A stretch of DNA of 64,000 nucleotides from Bordetella genomosp. 13 (GTDB lineage Bacteria > Pseudomonadota > Gammaproteobacteria > Burkholderiales > Burkholderiaceae_B), in NCBI RefSeq assembly GCF_002119665.1, contig NZ_CP021111.1, positions 4,650,001-4,714,000 on the forward strand, in the 5' to 3' direction. The notes beneath the pieces were generated by a model. The model was given only the letters and a program-made list of their open reading frames with translations, had not been told where the DNA came from and searched no databases. Of the stretch, positions 1 to 9,648 are shown in pieces (position 1 is the stretch's first letter; each line of letters starts with the position of its first letter). The translations under genes and the position numbers were made by a program.

Positions 1-462
1 CCGTTCAACCCGCTTGCCCGGGCCGTATACCAAGGCACCAACTGGCTGGTGGTGCCGCTGCGCAAAATCCTGCCTTCCACCGGCAAGATCGATTGGGCCA
101 GCCTGCTCGCGGCATGGCTTACCGCCCTGGTCTACATGCTGCTGATGTGGCTGGTCACGGTGGGCTCGCTGGTGCCGCTGGCGTTGTTGCCCGCCACCGC
201 GGGCGCGGCGCTGCTGATGGCGTGCAAATGGGCGCTGAACCTCATCGTGTGGATGACGCTGATCCAGGCCGTGCTGTCGTGGGTCAATCCCATGGCGCCG
301 CTGATGCCGCTGCTGCAGACGCTGACCGCGCCGCTGCTCGACCCCATCCGGCAGATCCTGCCGCGCACCGGCATAGACTTCTCGCCGCTGGTGCTGCTGG
401 TCATCGCGCAGGTCCTGTTGATGATGCTGGCGCGCATCACCTACAGCATGGTCGGGGTGTGA
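1..462 (+). CDS. yggT: YggT family integral membrane protein (5' end outside window)
   Basis: Small inner-membrane protein of the YggT family. In other bacteria the family is linked to osmotic stress tolerance or to membrane and division-related functions; the biochemical role is unsettled. The frame is open to the window edge, so the N-terminus is missing; 153 residues are visible. Two repeats of the family pattern can be seen. The first ends in VVPLRKILPSTGKIDWASL, the second in DPIRQILPRTGIDFSPLV, and each is followed by a hydrophobic helix. The family is usually around 185 residues, so perhaps 30 residues lie upstream. A strong hairpin with a T run follows about 80 bp downstream. Family assignment is confident; function is known only at family level. 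Confidence 0.9.
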   Translation, partial: PFNPLARAVYQGTNWLVVPLRKILPSTGKIDWASLLAAWLTALVYMLLMWLVTVGSLVPLALLPATAGAALLMACKWALNLIVWMTLIQAVLSWVNPMAPLMPLLQTLTAPLLDPIRQILPRTGIDFSPLVLLVIAQVLLMMLARITYSMVGV

Positions 463-542
463 TGCATCGGCGGATCATATAAGCCCGCCCGGCAAAGAAG
501 TGGATATCAACTCCACAAATTGAAACAGCCCGGACAAAGAAA

Positions 543-566
543 GCCCGCCTCGAAGGCGGGCTTTTT
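543..566. terminator. Rho-independent terminator, probably bidirectional
   Basis: Perfect 8-bp stem GCCCGCCT / AGGCGGGC with a 3-nt CGA loop, followed on the + strand by TTTTT. On the minus strand the stem is followed by a T-rich TTTCTTT run. It lies between yggT (rightward) and the leftward lipoprotein gene, so it can serve both convergent transcripts. Confidence 0.85.
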
Positions 567-600
567 CGTGCTCGGCGCCTTGGCGCCGGGCATGATCGGA

Positions 601-1104
601 TTACATGGGGGCCACGCGAGTGGGGCCGGCGCCGCTGATGACCTGCACGCGCTGACCGACGCTGACCGGCAGATCGGCCTCTTGGGCCACCACGCGGGTT
701 TCGCCGTTGTCGAGGCGGACGGTGATCTCGAGACCCGAGTTGCGGTTCACGCGGTTCTCGACCGTGTTGCCGGCCAAGGCGCCCAGCAGCGCGCCGCCCA
801 CCGTGGCGATGGCTCGGCCCGAGCCGCCGCCGATGGCATTGCCCGCGACGCCGCCCAGCGCCGCGCCGCCGATGAGGCCGACGCCGCTGGACTTGTCTTC
901 TTGAAGCGTGATGGGGCGAACGCCGACGACGGTGCCCGTGCGCACGATCTGTTCGCGCTGTGCCTGGTCGTAGGAGTAGACACCGCTGGAAGCGCTGCGA
1001 TTGGCGCAGCCGGCCAGCGTGGCCATGGATACGGCAACCGCGGCGACGGCAACCCAGCGGCGCCCACGCGGCATGGAAAGGGAAAGGGAATTGGCGCTAG
1101 TCAT
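601..1104 (-). CDS. Glycine-zipper outer membrane lipoprotein (SlyB/PcpY-like)
   Basis: Predicted outer-membrane lipoprotein of 167 residues. The N-terminus has a signal peptide (MPRGRRWVAVAAVAVSMAT) ending in the lipobox LAGC, so the mature protein starts at a lipidated Cys. The centre is a glycine-zipper segment (GLIGGAALGGVAGNAIGGG and a second GGALLGALAGN stretch) typical of the 17-kDa antigen/SlyB group, which insert into or associate with the outer membrane. The C-terminal domain (about residues 110-167) is a soluble beta-rich region. A longer in-frame extension to 1305 was rejected because the ATG at 1104 is followed directly by the signal peptide and preceded by GAGGAG. A TATGAT-like -10 sits at 1139-1144 on the minus strand. 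Confidence 0.85.
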   Translation of the reverse strand: MTSANSLSLSMPRGRRWVAVAAVAVSMATLAGCANRSASSGVYSYDQAQREQIVRTGTVVGVRPITLQEDKSSGVGLIGGAALGGVAGNAIGGGSGRAIATVGGALLGALAGNTVENRVNRNSGLEITVRLDNGETRVVAQEADLPVSVGQRVQVISGAGPTRVAPM

Positions 1105-1282
1105 TGAGGCTCCTCGTACCAAACTACGCGATGGGGTGATCATACCCCCGGCCACGATAGATTGGCGCTCCGCGCGAAACAGGGTGCAACAGCTACTTGC
1201 GGGCCTTAAGCGGATAGCCGGTATCAGGTGGCCGGCGGCGCCCTGCCGCGGACGATGCCACGGCAAGCGGAACCCGGCCGGG

Positions 1283-2224
1283 TCACCCCGGCAGGCCGAC
1301 GCCATAGGCCGCGCGCATCAGCGAGTCGATCTGCTGGCGCGAGGGCGCATGGTTCTGCGGACCGCGCGACGCGATCTTGATCGCGCCCATCAGGTTGGCC
1401 AGGCGCGCGCTGTCCAGCCAGCTCATGCCGGTGGTCCGGCCATACAGCAGGCCGGCACGGTGCGCGTCGCCGCAGCCGGTAGGATCGACCACGGCCTCGG
1501 GCTTGACCGCGGGAATCTCGACAGTCTGGCCTTCGGTCAGCAGCGTGGCGCCCTGCCCGCCGCGCGTCACCACCACGGCCTGCAGCCCTGCGGCGATGTC
1601 GGCCAGCGAGCGGCCGGTGCGCTGCTCGATGATGCCGGCCTCGTAGTCGTTGGCGGTCAGCACCTGGGCCAGGCCCAGCATGCGCTCGATGTCGGCGCCT
1701 TCGAACAGCGGCATGGCCTGGCCCAGGTCGAACACGAACGGAATGCCCTTGGCATGCAGGCGCTCGGCATGCGCGAACATGCCGGCCTTCGAGTCGGGCG
1801 CGACCACGCCCCACGCGGCGCTGGCGTCGCTGAGATCGTTCTGCGCCGAGAATTCCATGGCCCCGGGATGGAAGGCGGCGATCTGGTTGTCGTCCAGGTC
1901 GGTCGTGATGAAGCACTGCGCGGTATACGTGCCCGGCATCACGCGCAGGCGCGAGACGTCGATGCCCAGGCCCGCAAGCCGTTCGACGTACTCGCCGGCA
2001 TCCTCGCCGACGGTGGCCACGGGCACGGGATTGCCGCCCAGCAACTTCAGGTTGTAGGCGATGTTGCCGGCGCAGCCGCCATACTCTTTACGCATGCTGG
2101 GCACGAGGAACGACACGCTGAGCGACTGGACGCGCTCGGGCAGGATGTGCTCGCGGAAGCGCCCTTCGAACACCGCGATGGTGTCGAACGCCATCGAGCC
2201 GCAGATCAGTACGGGAGCCGTCAT
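1283..2224 (-). CDS. PfkB family carbohydrate/nucleoside kinase (adenosine-kinase-like)
   Basis: Sugar or nucleoside kinase of the ribokinase/PfkB superfamily, 313 residues. The N-terminal GSMAFDTIAVFEG and GGCAGNIAYNL segments match PfkB signature 1. The C-terminal DPTGCGDAHRAGLLYG contains the anion-hole and catalytic-base motif of signature 2, with Asp in GCGD as base. The substrate cannot be read from sequence; many database homologues are labelled adenosine kinase. The ATG at 2224 was chosen because AAGGA lies 7 nt upstream; a TTG at 2239 would overlap the stop of the preceding gene. It is the last gene of the leftward accB-accC-prmA run, 11 bp after the DUF3426 gene. Confidence 0.85.
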   Translation of the reverse strand: MTAPVLICGSMAFDTIAVFEGRFREHILPERVQSLSVSFLVPSMRKEYGGCAGNIAYNLKLLGGNPVPVATVGEDAGEYVERLAGLGIDVSRLRVMPGTYTAQCFITTDLDDNQIAAFHPGAMEFSAQNDLSDASAAWGVVAPDSKAGMFAHAERLHAKGIPFVFDLGQAMPLFEGADIERMLGLAQVLTANDYEAGIIEQRTGRSLADIAAGLQAVVVTRGGQGATLLTEGQTVEIPAVKPEAVVDPTGCGDAHRAGLLYGRTTGMSWLDSARLANLMGAIKIASRGPQNHAPSRQQIDSLMRAAYGVGLPG

Positions 2225-2235
2225 GCTTTCATCCT

Positions 2236-3519
2236 TCAAGGAAAGAATTTGTCGAGTTGATAACCGTTGACCTGCAGGGCGTTCACCTGGATGGGAATGG
2301 TGAGCGTCACTTCAGCGCCCGCCCCGAGCGGCCCGTCGGCCTGGCCGGGCGGCAGGTATTGCTCGGGCAGGATCGCCTTGCGGGCCACCACCGTATCGGA
2401 CAGGTCGGTGAGATCCAGCATCAGCGCGGGCCAGTGCTGCTCGCGATCGTAGCGGTTGCGTATCACCACCGTCAGGACCAGGCGCGACCGGCCATCGTCC
2501 TCGGCCTGCGAGGCGCCGGTGGGCGGGCGCAGCGAGGACGACACGATCGAGATGCGCTCGATGCGGCGCGCATAGCCCACGGTGCAGCCCAGCACCTGGC
2601 ACACGCCGGACAATACCGGCCGCAGCGTGGGCGCGGACAGCGCGATGGGCGTGCGATAGACGTAGACCAGTTGCAACACCAGCGCCAGCAGGCCCAGCGC
2701 GCAGGCCCACCCCAAGGCGCGCCGCCAGATGCGCTGCGAGTCGATGCGGTCCTGGTCCAGGAAGTCGGGCGGCGCGCGCCCGCTGTCGGTGGCGCTGGAA
2801 TAGCGGGTGCGGGAATCGCCGTAGACCGGCTCTTCAGCCGGTTCGGCGTCCTCGTCGTCGTCGGCGTGCGCGTTGGCCAGGCCGGGCTCGCTGCGGCCCG
2901 GCCCGCGATAAGGCGGCGGAGCATGGATGCCGCGCTCGCGCATCACCGGTTCGGCGGTCCATCCGTCCTCGTCTTCCGGATCGTCGTGCCGCTCGTCCGC
3001 GCGATCGTGAAGCGCAGGCGAGGGTTCCGCGGCCATGCCGGGCTCATGGCGATGACTGGCGCGGCCGCGCAGGACCGCGGGAGGTTCGTCGGGCGTGCGG
3101 CCGGCTTGCCAGGCGGGCGGCGCGGCGGCAGGACGCTGCGCGTGCAGGATGCGATCCTGTCGAGAGGGATGTTCCGCGGGCGTCGGAGAGACCGGACTCT
3201 CATTCCGCGCCCGGCCGCGCAGCACCGCTGGCGGGGGCACGTCCACGACGGCAGCCACGGGCAATTCGGGCGCGGCGGGCTGGGCCGGCTGTGCTGCCGG
3301 CGCGCGAGTCACCGGGGCGGGCGGCGCCGCCGGCGCGGCCGCGGGCGGAACGGCCGCAGGCCGGGCCGGGGCTTGCGCGGCCGCCGCATCTTCGATAGCG
3401 GCCCGCCCGTCGAACACCGTATTGCAGACCCCGCAACGCACCAGCCCATTGCGCACGCGCAGTTGGTCGGCTACCACCCGGAAGGCGGTACGACATTGCG
3501 GGCAGCGAGTGATGGGCAT
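2236..3519 (-). CDS. MJ0042-type zinc-ribbon / DUF3426 membrane protein
   Basis: Protein of 427 residues with three parts. The N-terminal zinc ribbon has two CxxC pairs (ITRCPQC and LVRCGVC) about 20 residues apart. A long proline-, alanine- and charge-rich linker follows (roughly residues 50-270). Then come one transmembrane helix (ACALGLLALVLQLVYVY) and the DUF3426 domain, which is presumably periplasmic. The role is unknown; in betaproteobacteria the gene is commonly found just downstream of prmA, as here. The start at MPITRC (3519) is favoured over an upstream in-frame ATG-like start because the zinc ribbon of this family begins at the very N-terminus. It lies 19 bp after prmA and is probably co-transcribed. 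Confidence 0.88.
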   Translation of the reverse strand: MPITRCPQCRTAFRVVADQLRVRNGLVRCGVCNTVFDGRAAIEDAAAAQAPARPAAVPPAAAPAAPPAPVTRAPAAQPAQPAAPELPVAAVVDVPPPAVLRGRARNESPVSPTPAEHPSRQDRILHAQRPAAAPPAWQAGRTPDEPPAVLRGRASHRHEPGMAAEPSPALHDRADERHDDPEDEDGWTAEPVMRERGIHAPPPYRGPGRSEPGLANAHADDDEDAEPAEEPVYGDSRTRYSSATDSGRAPPDFLDQDRIDSQRIWRRALGWACALGLLALVLQLVYVYRTPIALSAPTLRPVLSGVCQVLGCTVGYARRIERISIVSSSLRPPTGASQAEDDGRSRLVLTVVIRNRYDREQHWPALMLDLTDLSDTVVARKAILPEQYLPPGQADGPLGAGAEVTLTIPIQVNALQVNGYQLDKFFP

Positions 3520-3538
3520 GGCGCAACGACGGAAAAAT

Positions 3539-4456
3539 TCAGGCGCGGCGACCGTGCAGGCACACCCAGCCGTCGCGTTCGCGCCAGACAGACATGGCCA
3601 GCCACGGCGCATATGCCGCGGCCACTTCCTCGGCCTGGCGTTCGAGCACGCCGGACAGCACCAGGTCGCCGCCGGGCGCCACGCGCGCGGCCAGCATGGG
3701 GGCCAGCACCTTCAACGGATTGGACAGGATGTTGGCCACCACGACGCGGAACGTGCCGGCGGGCAGCGCGTCGGGCAGCATGGCCTGCAGCTCGACCGCG
3801 TTGATGCGAGCGTTGTCGGCCGTGGACTGCACCGCCTGCGGATCGATGTCCACGGCGGTGACAGGGCCCGAGCCCAGCTTGCGTGCGGCAATGGCCAGGA
3901 TGCCGGATCCGCAGCCATAGTCCAGCACGGCGGCATCGGCAGGCAGTTCGGCCTCGAGCCATGCCAGGCACAGATGGGTGGTGGGATGGCTGCCGGTGCC
4001 GAAGGCCAGGCCCGGATCCAGCTCGATGTGGATGGCGTCGGCCGCGCCGGCGTCGGCGGCGACTTCGGGCGCGTCACGATGCCAGCTGGGTACGATCCAC
4101 AGCCGCGACGCGATCTGGATGGGGCTGAACTGGGACTGCGTCAGGCGCACCCAGTCGGCATCGGGCACTTCGCGCAGCGACCAGCCGCTGGCCAGCGCGG
4201 GATCGAGCCCGCTGTCGGCCATCGCCTGCTCTACCAGTTGGGCGGGATCGGCGCCGTCGGGCAGCAACGCGACGACGCGATTGCGGTCCCAGGCCTGGAC
4301 GTCCGGCTCGGTGCCGGGTTCGCCGAACAGGGGTTTCTCGTCGGCGGTGCCCAGGTCGGCATCCTCGACGGAGACCGACAGCGCGCCGGCCTCGAGCAAG
4401 GCATCGGATAGCGCCTCGGCCTGCGCCTCGAGGCAGTGGAGCACGAGTTCACGCAT
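3539..4456 (-). CDS. prmA: Ribosomal protein L11 methyltransferase PrmA
   Basis: S-adenosylmethionine-dependent methyltransferase that trimethylates lysines and the N-terminus of ribosomal protein L11 in the cytoplasm. It has 305 residues, the usual family length. The N-terminal substrate-recognition domain starts MRELVLHC. The catalytic domain holds the SAM motif I ([18 protein letters not shown]), preceded by [20 protein letters not shown] and followed by [18 protein letters not shown]. The [10 protein letters not shown] segment (motif IV, N-I-L) is also intact. It lies 46 bp after accC in the same direction, a common betaproteobacterial arrangement. Confidence 0.96.
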   Translation of the reverse strand: MRELVLHCLEAQAEALSDALLEAGALSVSVEDADLGTADEKPLFGEPGTEPDVQAWDRNRVVALLPDGADPAQLVEQAMADSGLDPALASGWSLREVPDADWVRLTQSQFSPIQIASRLWIVPSWHRDAPEVAADAGAADAIHIELDPGLAFGTGSHPTTHLCLAWLEAELPADAAVLDYGCGSGILAIAARKLGSGPVTAVDIDPQAVQSTADNARINAVELQAMLPDALPAGTFRVVVANILSNPLKVLAPMLAARVAPGGDLVLSGVLERQAEEVAAAYAPWLAMSVWRERDGWVCLHGRRA

Positions 4457-4502
4457 GGCTGGGGCCTGTTCCTGCTGACTAGGGCCTCGCCGAACGGCCC
4501 GC

Positions 4503-5849
<1,347 letters not shown>

Positions 5850-5869
5850 AAGTTTCAGCGGATCCGCTC

Positions 5870-6322
5870 TCAGCCAATGACGAACAGCGGCTGGCCGTAC
5901 TCGACCGGCTCGCCGTTCTCGACCAGGATTTCCTTGATGACGCCGGCCTTGTCGGCCTCGATCTCGTTGAGCAGCTTCATCGCTTCGATGATGCACAGCG
6001 GATCGCCTTCCTTGACCGACTGGCCCACGTCGATGAACGGCGCGGCGCCCGGGTTGGGCGCGCGGTAGAAGGTGCCGACCATGGGCGCCTTGACCACGTG
6101 GCCCTGCACGGCGGGCGCGGCGGCCGGAGCCGCAGCGGCGGGCGCCGCGGCGGCCGCCGGCGCGGGCGCGGCGACGGCCTCGGGCGCATGGTAGGCGACC
6201 GGCTGCACCGACTGTGAGAACTTGACGATGCGAACCTTTCCTTCGCCTTCGGTGATTTCGAGCTCGGCGATGCCCGACTCCGCCACCAGGTCGATCAGGG
6301 TCTTGAGTTTTCGGAGGTCCAT
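5870..6322 (-). CDS. accB: Biotin carboxyl carrier protein AccB
   Basis: Biotin carboxyl carrier subunit of acetyl-CoA carboxylase, 150 residues. The N-terminal helical region ([20 protein letters not shown]) is followed by an Ala/Pro-rich flexible linker (about residues 50-75) and a C-terminal biotinyl domain. The biotin-acceptor lysine is in [15 protein letters not shown]; most AccB proteins have EAMKMMNEI, so one Met is Leu here, which is tolerated. The start MDLRKL at 6322 is the conserved AccB N-terminus; an upstream in-frame extension to 6379 was rejected. It is followed by accC and preceded by aroQ in the same direction. Confidence 0.96.
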   Translation of the reverse strand: MDLRKLKTLIDLVAESGIAELEITEGEGKVRIVKFSQSVQPVAYHAPEAVAAPAPAAAAAPAAAAPAAAPAVQGHVVKAPMVGTFYRAPNPGAAPFIDVGQSVKEGDPLCIIEAMKLLNEIEADKAGVIKEILVENGEPVEYGQPLFVIG

Positions 6323-6416
6323 AAGAAGCTGCTTCCCGATTAATTTGTCGGCGGCGCGCCCGAGACGGGCCTGCGCCATTTACTGGAAATTGGAAAAACC
6401 GTGGCCGGTGCGTCGG

Positions 6417-6851
6417 TCAGTGCCGGGCCGCGTAACGCAGCGCGGCTTCGTAGCCGTCGGGCCCGAGGCCGCTGATCAGCCCGACGGCGATGTCAGACAG
6501 GTACGAGTGGTGACGGAATGGCTCGCGCTTGAACAGGTTGGACAAATGTACTTCGACGAAGGGGATTGCCACCCCGGCCAGCGCATCGCGGATCGCCACG
6601 CTGGTGTGCGTATAGGCGCCGGCATTGATGATGATGAAGTCGGTTCCGTCAGCGGCGGCCGCCTGGATGCGGTCGACCAGCGCGCCCTCGTGGTTGCTTT
6701 GCCAGGCCGTCAACGCAACGCCCAGTTCAGCTGCCACTTCGGCCAGGCCCGCATCGATCTGCGCCAGCGTGCGGCTGCCATAGATGCCGGGTTCACGCGT
6801 GCCGAGCAGATTCAGATTGGGGCCATGCAATACAAGAATGCGTCGCGCCAT
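6417..6851 (-). CDS. aroQ: Type II 3-dehydroquinate dehydratase AroQ
   Basis: Dodecameric type II dehydroquinase, third step of the shikimate pathway (3-dehydroquinate to 3-dehydroshikimate). It has 144 residues, the normal family size. Motifs are the N-terminal [18 protein letters not shown], which carries the catalytic Tyr (in GIYG) and Arg on the lid, then [17 protein letters not shown], and [21 protein letters not shown] with the catalytic His. It sits directly upstream of accB, an arrangement found widely in proteobacteria. An AT-rich stretch upstream (6880-6910) probably holds the promoter for the aroQ-accB-accC run. Confidence 0.96.
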   Translation of the reverse strand: MARRILVLHGPNLNLLGTREPGIYGSRTLAQIDAGLAEVAAELGVALTAWQSNHEGALVDRIQAAAADGTDFIIINAGAYTHTSVAIRDALAGVAIPFVEVHLSNLFKREPFRHHSYLSDIAVGLISGLGPDGYEAALRYAARH

Positions 6852-6880
6852 GGATTTGCTATGAACGTCGGCAAAAACTA

Positions 6881-6911
6881 AATATAAACCGACTTTTTAC
6901 GCCAATTAACC
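6881..6911 (-). promoter_or_regulatory. Candidate promoter of the aroQ-accB-accC-prmA run
   Basis: On the minus strand a TATATT box (6881-6886) lies about 30 bp upstream of the aroQ ATG. It sits within an AT-rich stretch that stands out from the GC-rich surroundings. A TTAATT hexamer lies 17 bp further upstream, a poor match to TTGACA. The AT-rich island and its position before the first gene of a long unidirectional run support a promoter here; the exact boxes are uncertain. Confidence 0.4.
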
Positions 6912-6941
6912 GTATTTGTCCAACTGGAACGGGCACTTGCG

Positions 6942-7457
6942 TCAGGCGGCGAGCCCGGTCACGGTACGTTCGAGGTCGGCTGCATCGATCTGGCCCAGTA
7001 CCTTGCGGTTCAGGCGGCCATCTGCGTTGAAAACCAGCGTGAACGGCAGGCCGCCGGCGGGATTTCCCAGTTTGCGCAGCACGTCGATGGCGCTGGTGCC
7101 CATGACCAGCAGCGGATACGACACGGGAACGCGCTGGACGAATTTGCGCATGTTCTCGGTGCTATCGACGCCGATGCCGACGAACTGCACCTTGGGATGG
7201 CTTTTCTGCATGGCGTCGAGCTCGGGCATCTCTTTGACGCATGGCGCGCACCAGGTGGCCCAGAAATTGACCACCATGGGGCGACCCCGCCATTCGGACA
7301 ACGTGTGCGAGCGGCCTTCGAGGTCGGGCAGCGGTTGTTCGAACAAGGCCTTGAGCGCATCGGACGAGACGGCAGCGCCCTGGGCAAGCGCGCGGTGCGC
7401 GCCAGCCATGACCAGGGCCGATGCGGCGCCCGCATGCAGGAAGAGACGGCGATTCAT
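6942..7457 (-). CDS. TlpA-like periplasmic thiol:disulfide oxidoreductase
   Basis: Thioredoxin-fold protein of 171 residues carrying the active-site motif WATWCAPCVKEMP (Cys-Ala-Pro-Cys), preceded by MVVNFW. This is the pattern of TlpA/ResA/CcmG-type exported thioredoxins that reduce or oxidise disulfides in the periplasm. The N-terminus (MNRRLFLHAGAASALVMAG, then AHRALAQG) is a signal peptide with an early Arg pair and an Ala-x-Ala cleavage site. The start is ambiguous between 7457 and an in-frame ATG four codons upstream at 7469; neither has a clear Shine-Dalgarno. It is divergent from mpl. The partner protein cannot be inferred from context. Confidence 0.85.
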   Translation of the reverse strand: MNRRLFLHAGAASALVMAGAHRALAQGAAVSSDALKALFEQPLPDLEGRSHTLSEWRGRPMVVNFWATWCAPCVKEMPELDAMQKSHPKVQFVGIGVDSTENMRKFVQRVPVSYPLLVMGTSAIDVLRKLGNPAGGLPFTLVFNADGRLNRKVLGQIDAADLERTVTGLAA

Positions 7458-7530
7458 GCGGCGAATCATAACCGCAAGCGCCCGGCGGGGGAACGCGGCA
7501 GCCTCTACAATGCCGCCAGGAGATCACCCC

Positions 7531-8895
7531 ATGCACCTGCACATTCTAGGCATCTGCGGCACATTCATGGGCGGGCTGGCGCTGATCGCGCGCGCGGCCG
7601 GCCACAAGGTCACGGGCTGCGATGCCGGCGTCTATCCCCCCATGAGCACTCAACTGTCCGAACAGGGCATCGACCTGATCGAGGGTTTCGGGGCGGAGCA
7701 ACTGGCGCTCAAGCCCGATCTTTACGTGGTCGGCAACGTGGTCAGCCGCGGCAATCCGCTCATGGAAGCCATCCTCGACAGCGGGGCCCGCTATGTATCG
7801 GGCCCGCAATGGCTGGGCGACCACATCCTGCCGGGCCGCCACGTGCTGGCCGTGGCAGGCACCCACGGCAAGACCACCACCAGCTCGATGCTGGCCTGGA
7901 TACTCGAGGCGGCCGGCCTGCGGCCCAACTTCCTCATCGGCGGCATCGCGCCCGACCTGCAGGTGTCGGCGCGTTTCGATCCCGCCGTCCCTACCTTCGT
8001 GATCGAGGCCGACGAGTACGACACGGCGTTCTTCGACAAGCGCTCGAAGTTCGTGCATTACCGGCCGCGCACCGCCATCCTGAACAACCTGGAATACGAC
8101 CACGCGGACATCTTCCCGGATCTGGCGGCCATCGAGACCCAATTCCATCACCTGGTGCGCACCATTCCGGCCAGCGGCCGCATCGTGGCGCCCGCCTCCA
8201 GCGAAGCGCTCGACCGCGTGCTCGCGCGCGGCTGCTGGTCCGAAACCGTGCGCTTCGGCCCGGGCGGCGCATGGCAGGCCGGCGAGCCGGACGACAACGG
8301 CGCCTTCGCGGTGCTGCGCGATGGCCGCGAGGTCGGCGTGCTGCGCTGGGGGCTGGGCGGCGAACACAACCGCATGAACGCGCTGGCGGCGCTGGCCGCC
8401 GCCGAGCATGCGGGCGTGCCGGCCGAACAGGGGCTGGCCGCGCTGTCCCGCTTCGGCGGCGTGAAGCGGCGCATGGAGCTGCGCGGTACGGTGCGGGACA
8501 TCAAGGTCTACGACGATTTCGCGCACCACCCCACCGCCATCGCCACCACGCTCGAAGGGCTGCGCCGGCAGGTCGGCGATGCGCGCATCCTGGCCGTGCT
8601 CGAGCCGCGCTCGAACACCATGAAGCTGGGGACCATGGCCGCGCGCCTGCCCGAGTCGCTGCAACGGGCCGACCTGGTGTTCTGCTTCGGCGCGCGCGAG
8701 GGCAAGCAGGCGCTGGGCTGGGATCCGGCGCAGGTGCTGGCGCCGCTGGGCGAGCGCGCGAAGAGCTTCGACGATCTCGAGGCGCTGGTCGCCGCTGTGG
8801 CCACCGCCGCGCGCCCGGGCGACCACGTGGTCGTGATGAGCAATGGCGGCTTCGGCGGCGTGCACGGCAAGCTGCTCGAGGCGTTGGCGAAATGA
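7531..8895 (+). CDS. mpl: UDP-N-acetylmuramate:L-alanyl-gamma-D-glutamyl-meso-diaminopimelate ligase Mpl
   Basis: Murein-peptide ligase for peptidoglycan recycling. It joins recovered tripeptide (L-Ala-gamma-D-Glu-meso-DAP) to UDP-MurNAc in the cytoplasm. It has 454 residues, as expected for Mpl. The Mur-ligase features are visible: the N-terminal Rossmann motif HILGICGTFMGGLALIARA, the ATP P-loop AGTHGKTTTSSMLAW, the NNLEYDHADIFPDL metal/substrate region and the C-terminal KVYDDFAHHPTAIATTLEG (Mpl/MurC type). The ATG at 7531 begins exactly at the conserved MHLHILGICG; CAGGAG lies 9 nt upstream. Overlapping upstream in-frame sequence was rejected. Confidence 0.96.
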   Translation: MHLHILGICGTFMGGLALIARAAGHKVTGCDAGVYPPMSTQLSEQGIDLIEGFGAEQLALKPDLYVVGNVVSRGNPLMEAILDSGARYVSGPQWLGDHILPGRHVLAVAGTHGKTTTSSMLAWILEAAGLRPNFLIGGIAPDLQVSARFDPAVPTFVIEADEYDTAFFDKRSKFVHYRPRTAILNNLEYDHADIFPDLAAIETQFHHLVRTIPASGRIVAPASSEALDRVLARGCWSETVRFGPGGAWQAGEPDDNGAFAVLRDGREVGVLRWGLGGEHNRMNALAALAAAEHAGVPAEQGLAALSRFGGVKRRMELRGTVRDIKVYDDFAHHPTAIATTLEGLRRQVGDARILAVLEPRSNTMKLGTMAARLPESLQRADLVFCFGAREGKQALGWDPAQVLAPLGERAKSFDDLEALVAAVATAARPGDHVVVMSNGGFGGVHGKLLEALAK

Positions 8896-8965
8896 GTTCC
8901 GCGCTCAGCGCCCTGGGCTCAGGCCCACGCCGCAACGCGCATTGCCGCGCCGGCGGGATCGCGCA

Positions 8966-9568
8966 ATGACCGCGCGCGCCATCCTGTACCTGCACGGATT
9001 CCGGTCCGCGCCCGCGTCGTTCAAGGCGCGCATGATGGAGCACGCCATGGCCGAGCGCGGCCTGGCGCATGCGTGGGCCTGCCCGCAGCTGCCGGCCAGC
9101 CCGCGCGCCGCCGGCGAACTGATCCTCGAGATCGCCTCGAACCAGTTGCGCGCCCTGGCCGGGCCCCGCGGCCTGACCGTGGTCGGTTCTTCGCTGGGCG
9201 GCTATTACGCCACCTGGCTGGCCGAGCGGCTGGATTGCCGGGCGGTGCTGCTGAATCCCGCGGTGCATGCGCCGCGCGATCTGGCCACGCAGGTCGGCGA
9301 GCACCACATGTATCATTCGGACGCGCCGTTCGTGTTCCTGCCCGAATACGTGCAAGAGCTGGCGGACATGGCGGTGCCCGAGCTCACTCATCACGAACGC
9401 TATTTCCTGGTGGCGGCCACCGGCGACGAAGTGCTGGACTGGCGCGAGATGCGCGACCGCTACGCGGGCTGCCGGCAGCGCATCGTGCAGGGCAGCGACC
9501 ACGGCCTGTCCGATTTCGCGCAATGGATGCCCGAGGTGCTGGACTTCGCCCTGCGCGACCCCGATTAG
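8966..9568 (+). CDS. YqiA-type alpha/beta hydrolase (esterase)
   Basis: Alpha/beta-hydrolase of 200 residues resembling the YqiA/UPF0227 esterase family. Motifs are ILYLHGFRSAP (oxyanion-hole region), VVGSSLGGYYATWLAE with the nucleophile Ser in GSSLGG, GDEVLDWREM with the likely acid Asp, and GSDHGLSDF with the catalytic His. The substrate is unknown; E. coli YqiA hydrolyses short acyl esters. The start at 8966 is chosen over an upstream in-frame start inside mpl, since the family begins right at the ILYLHGF strand. It lies between mpl and an RNB exonuclease, all rightward. Confidence 0.85.
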   Translation: MTARAILYLHGFRSAPASFKARMMEHAMAERGLAHAWACPQLPASPRAAGELILEIASNQLRALAGPRGLTVVGSSLGGYYATWLAERLDCRAVLLNPAVHAPRDLATQVGEHHMYHSDAPFVFLPEYVQELADMAVPELTHHERYFLVAATGDEVLDWREMRDRYAGCRQRIVQGSDHGLSDFAQWMPEVLDFALRDPD

Positions 9569-9648
9569 CAAACCCGAATTGTTCACCTTGCGGCAGGCCG
9601 CGGCCTGCCGGCGGCGCGCCTGACGGCGCCAGATGGATCGATCGCAAT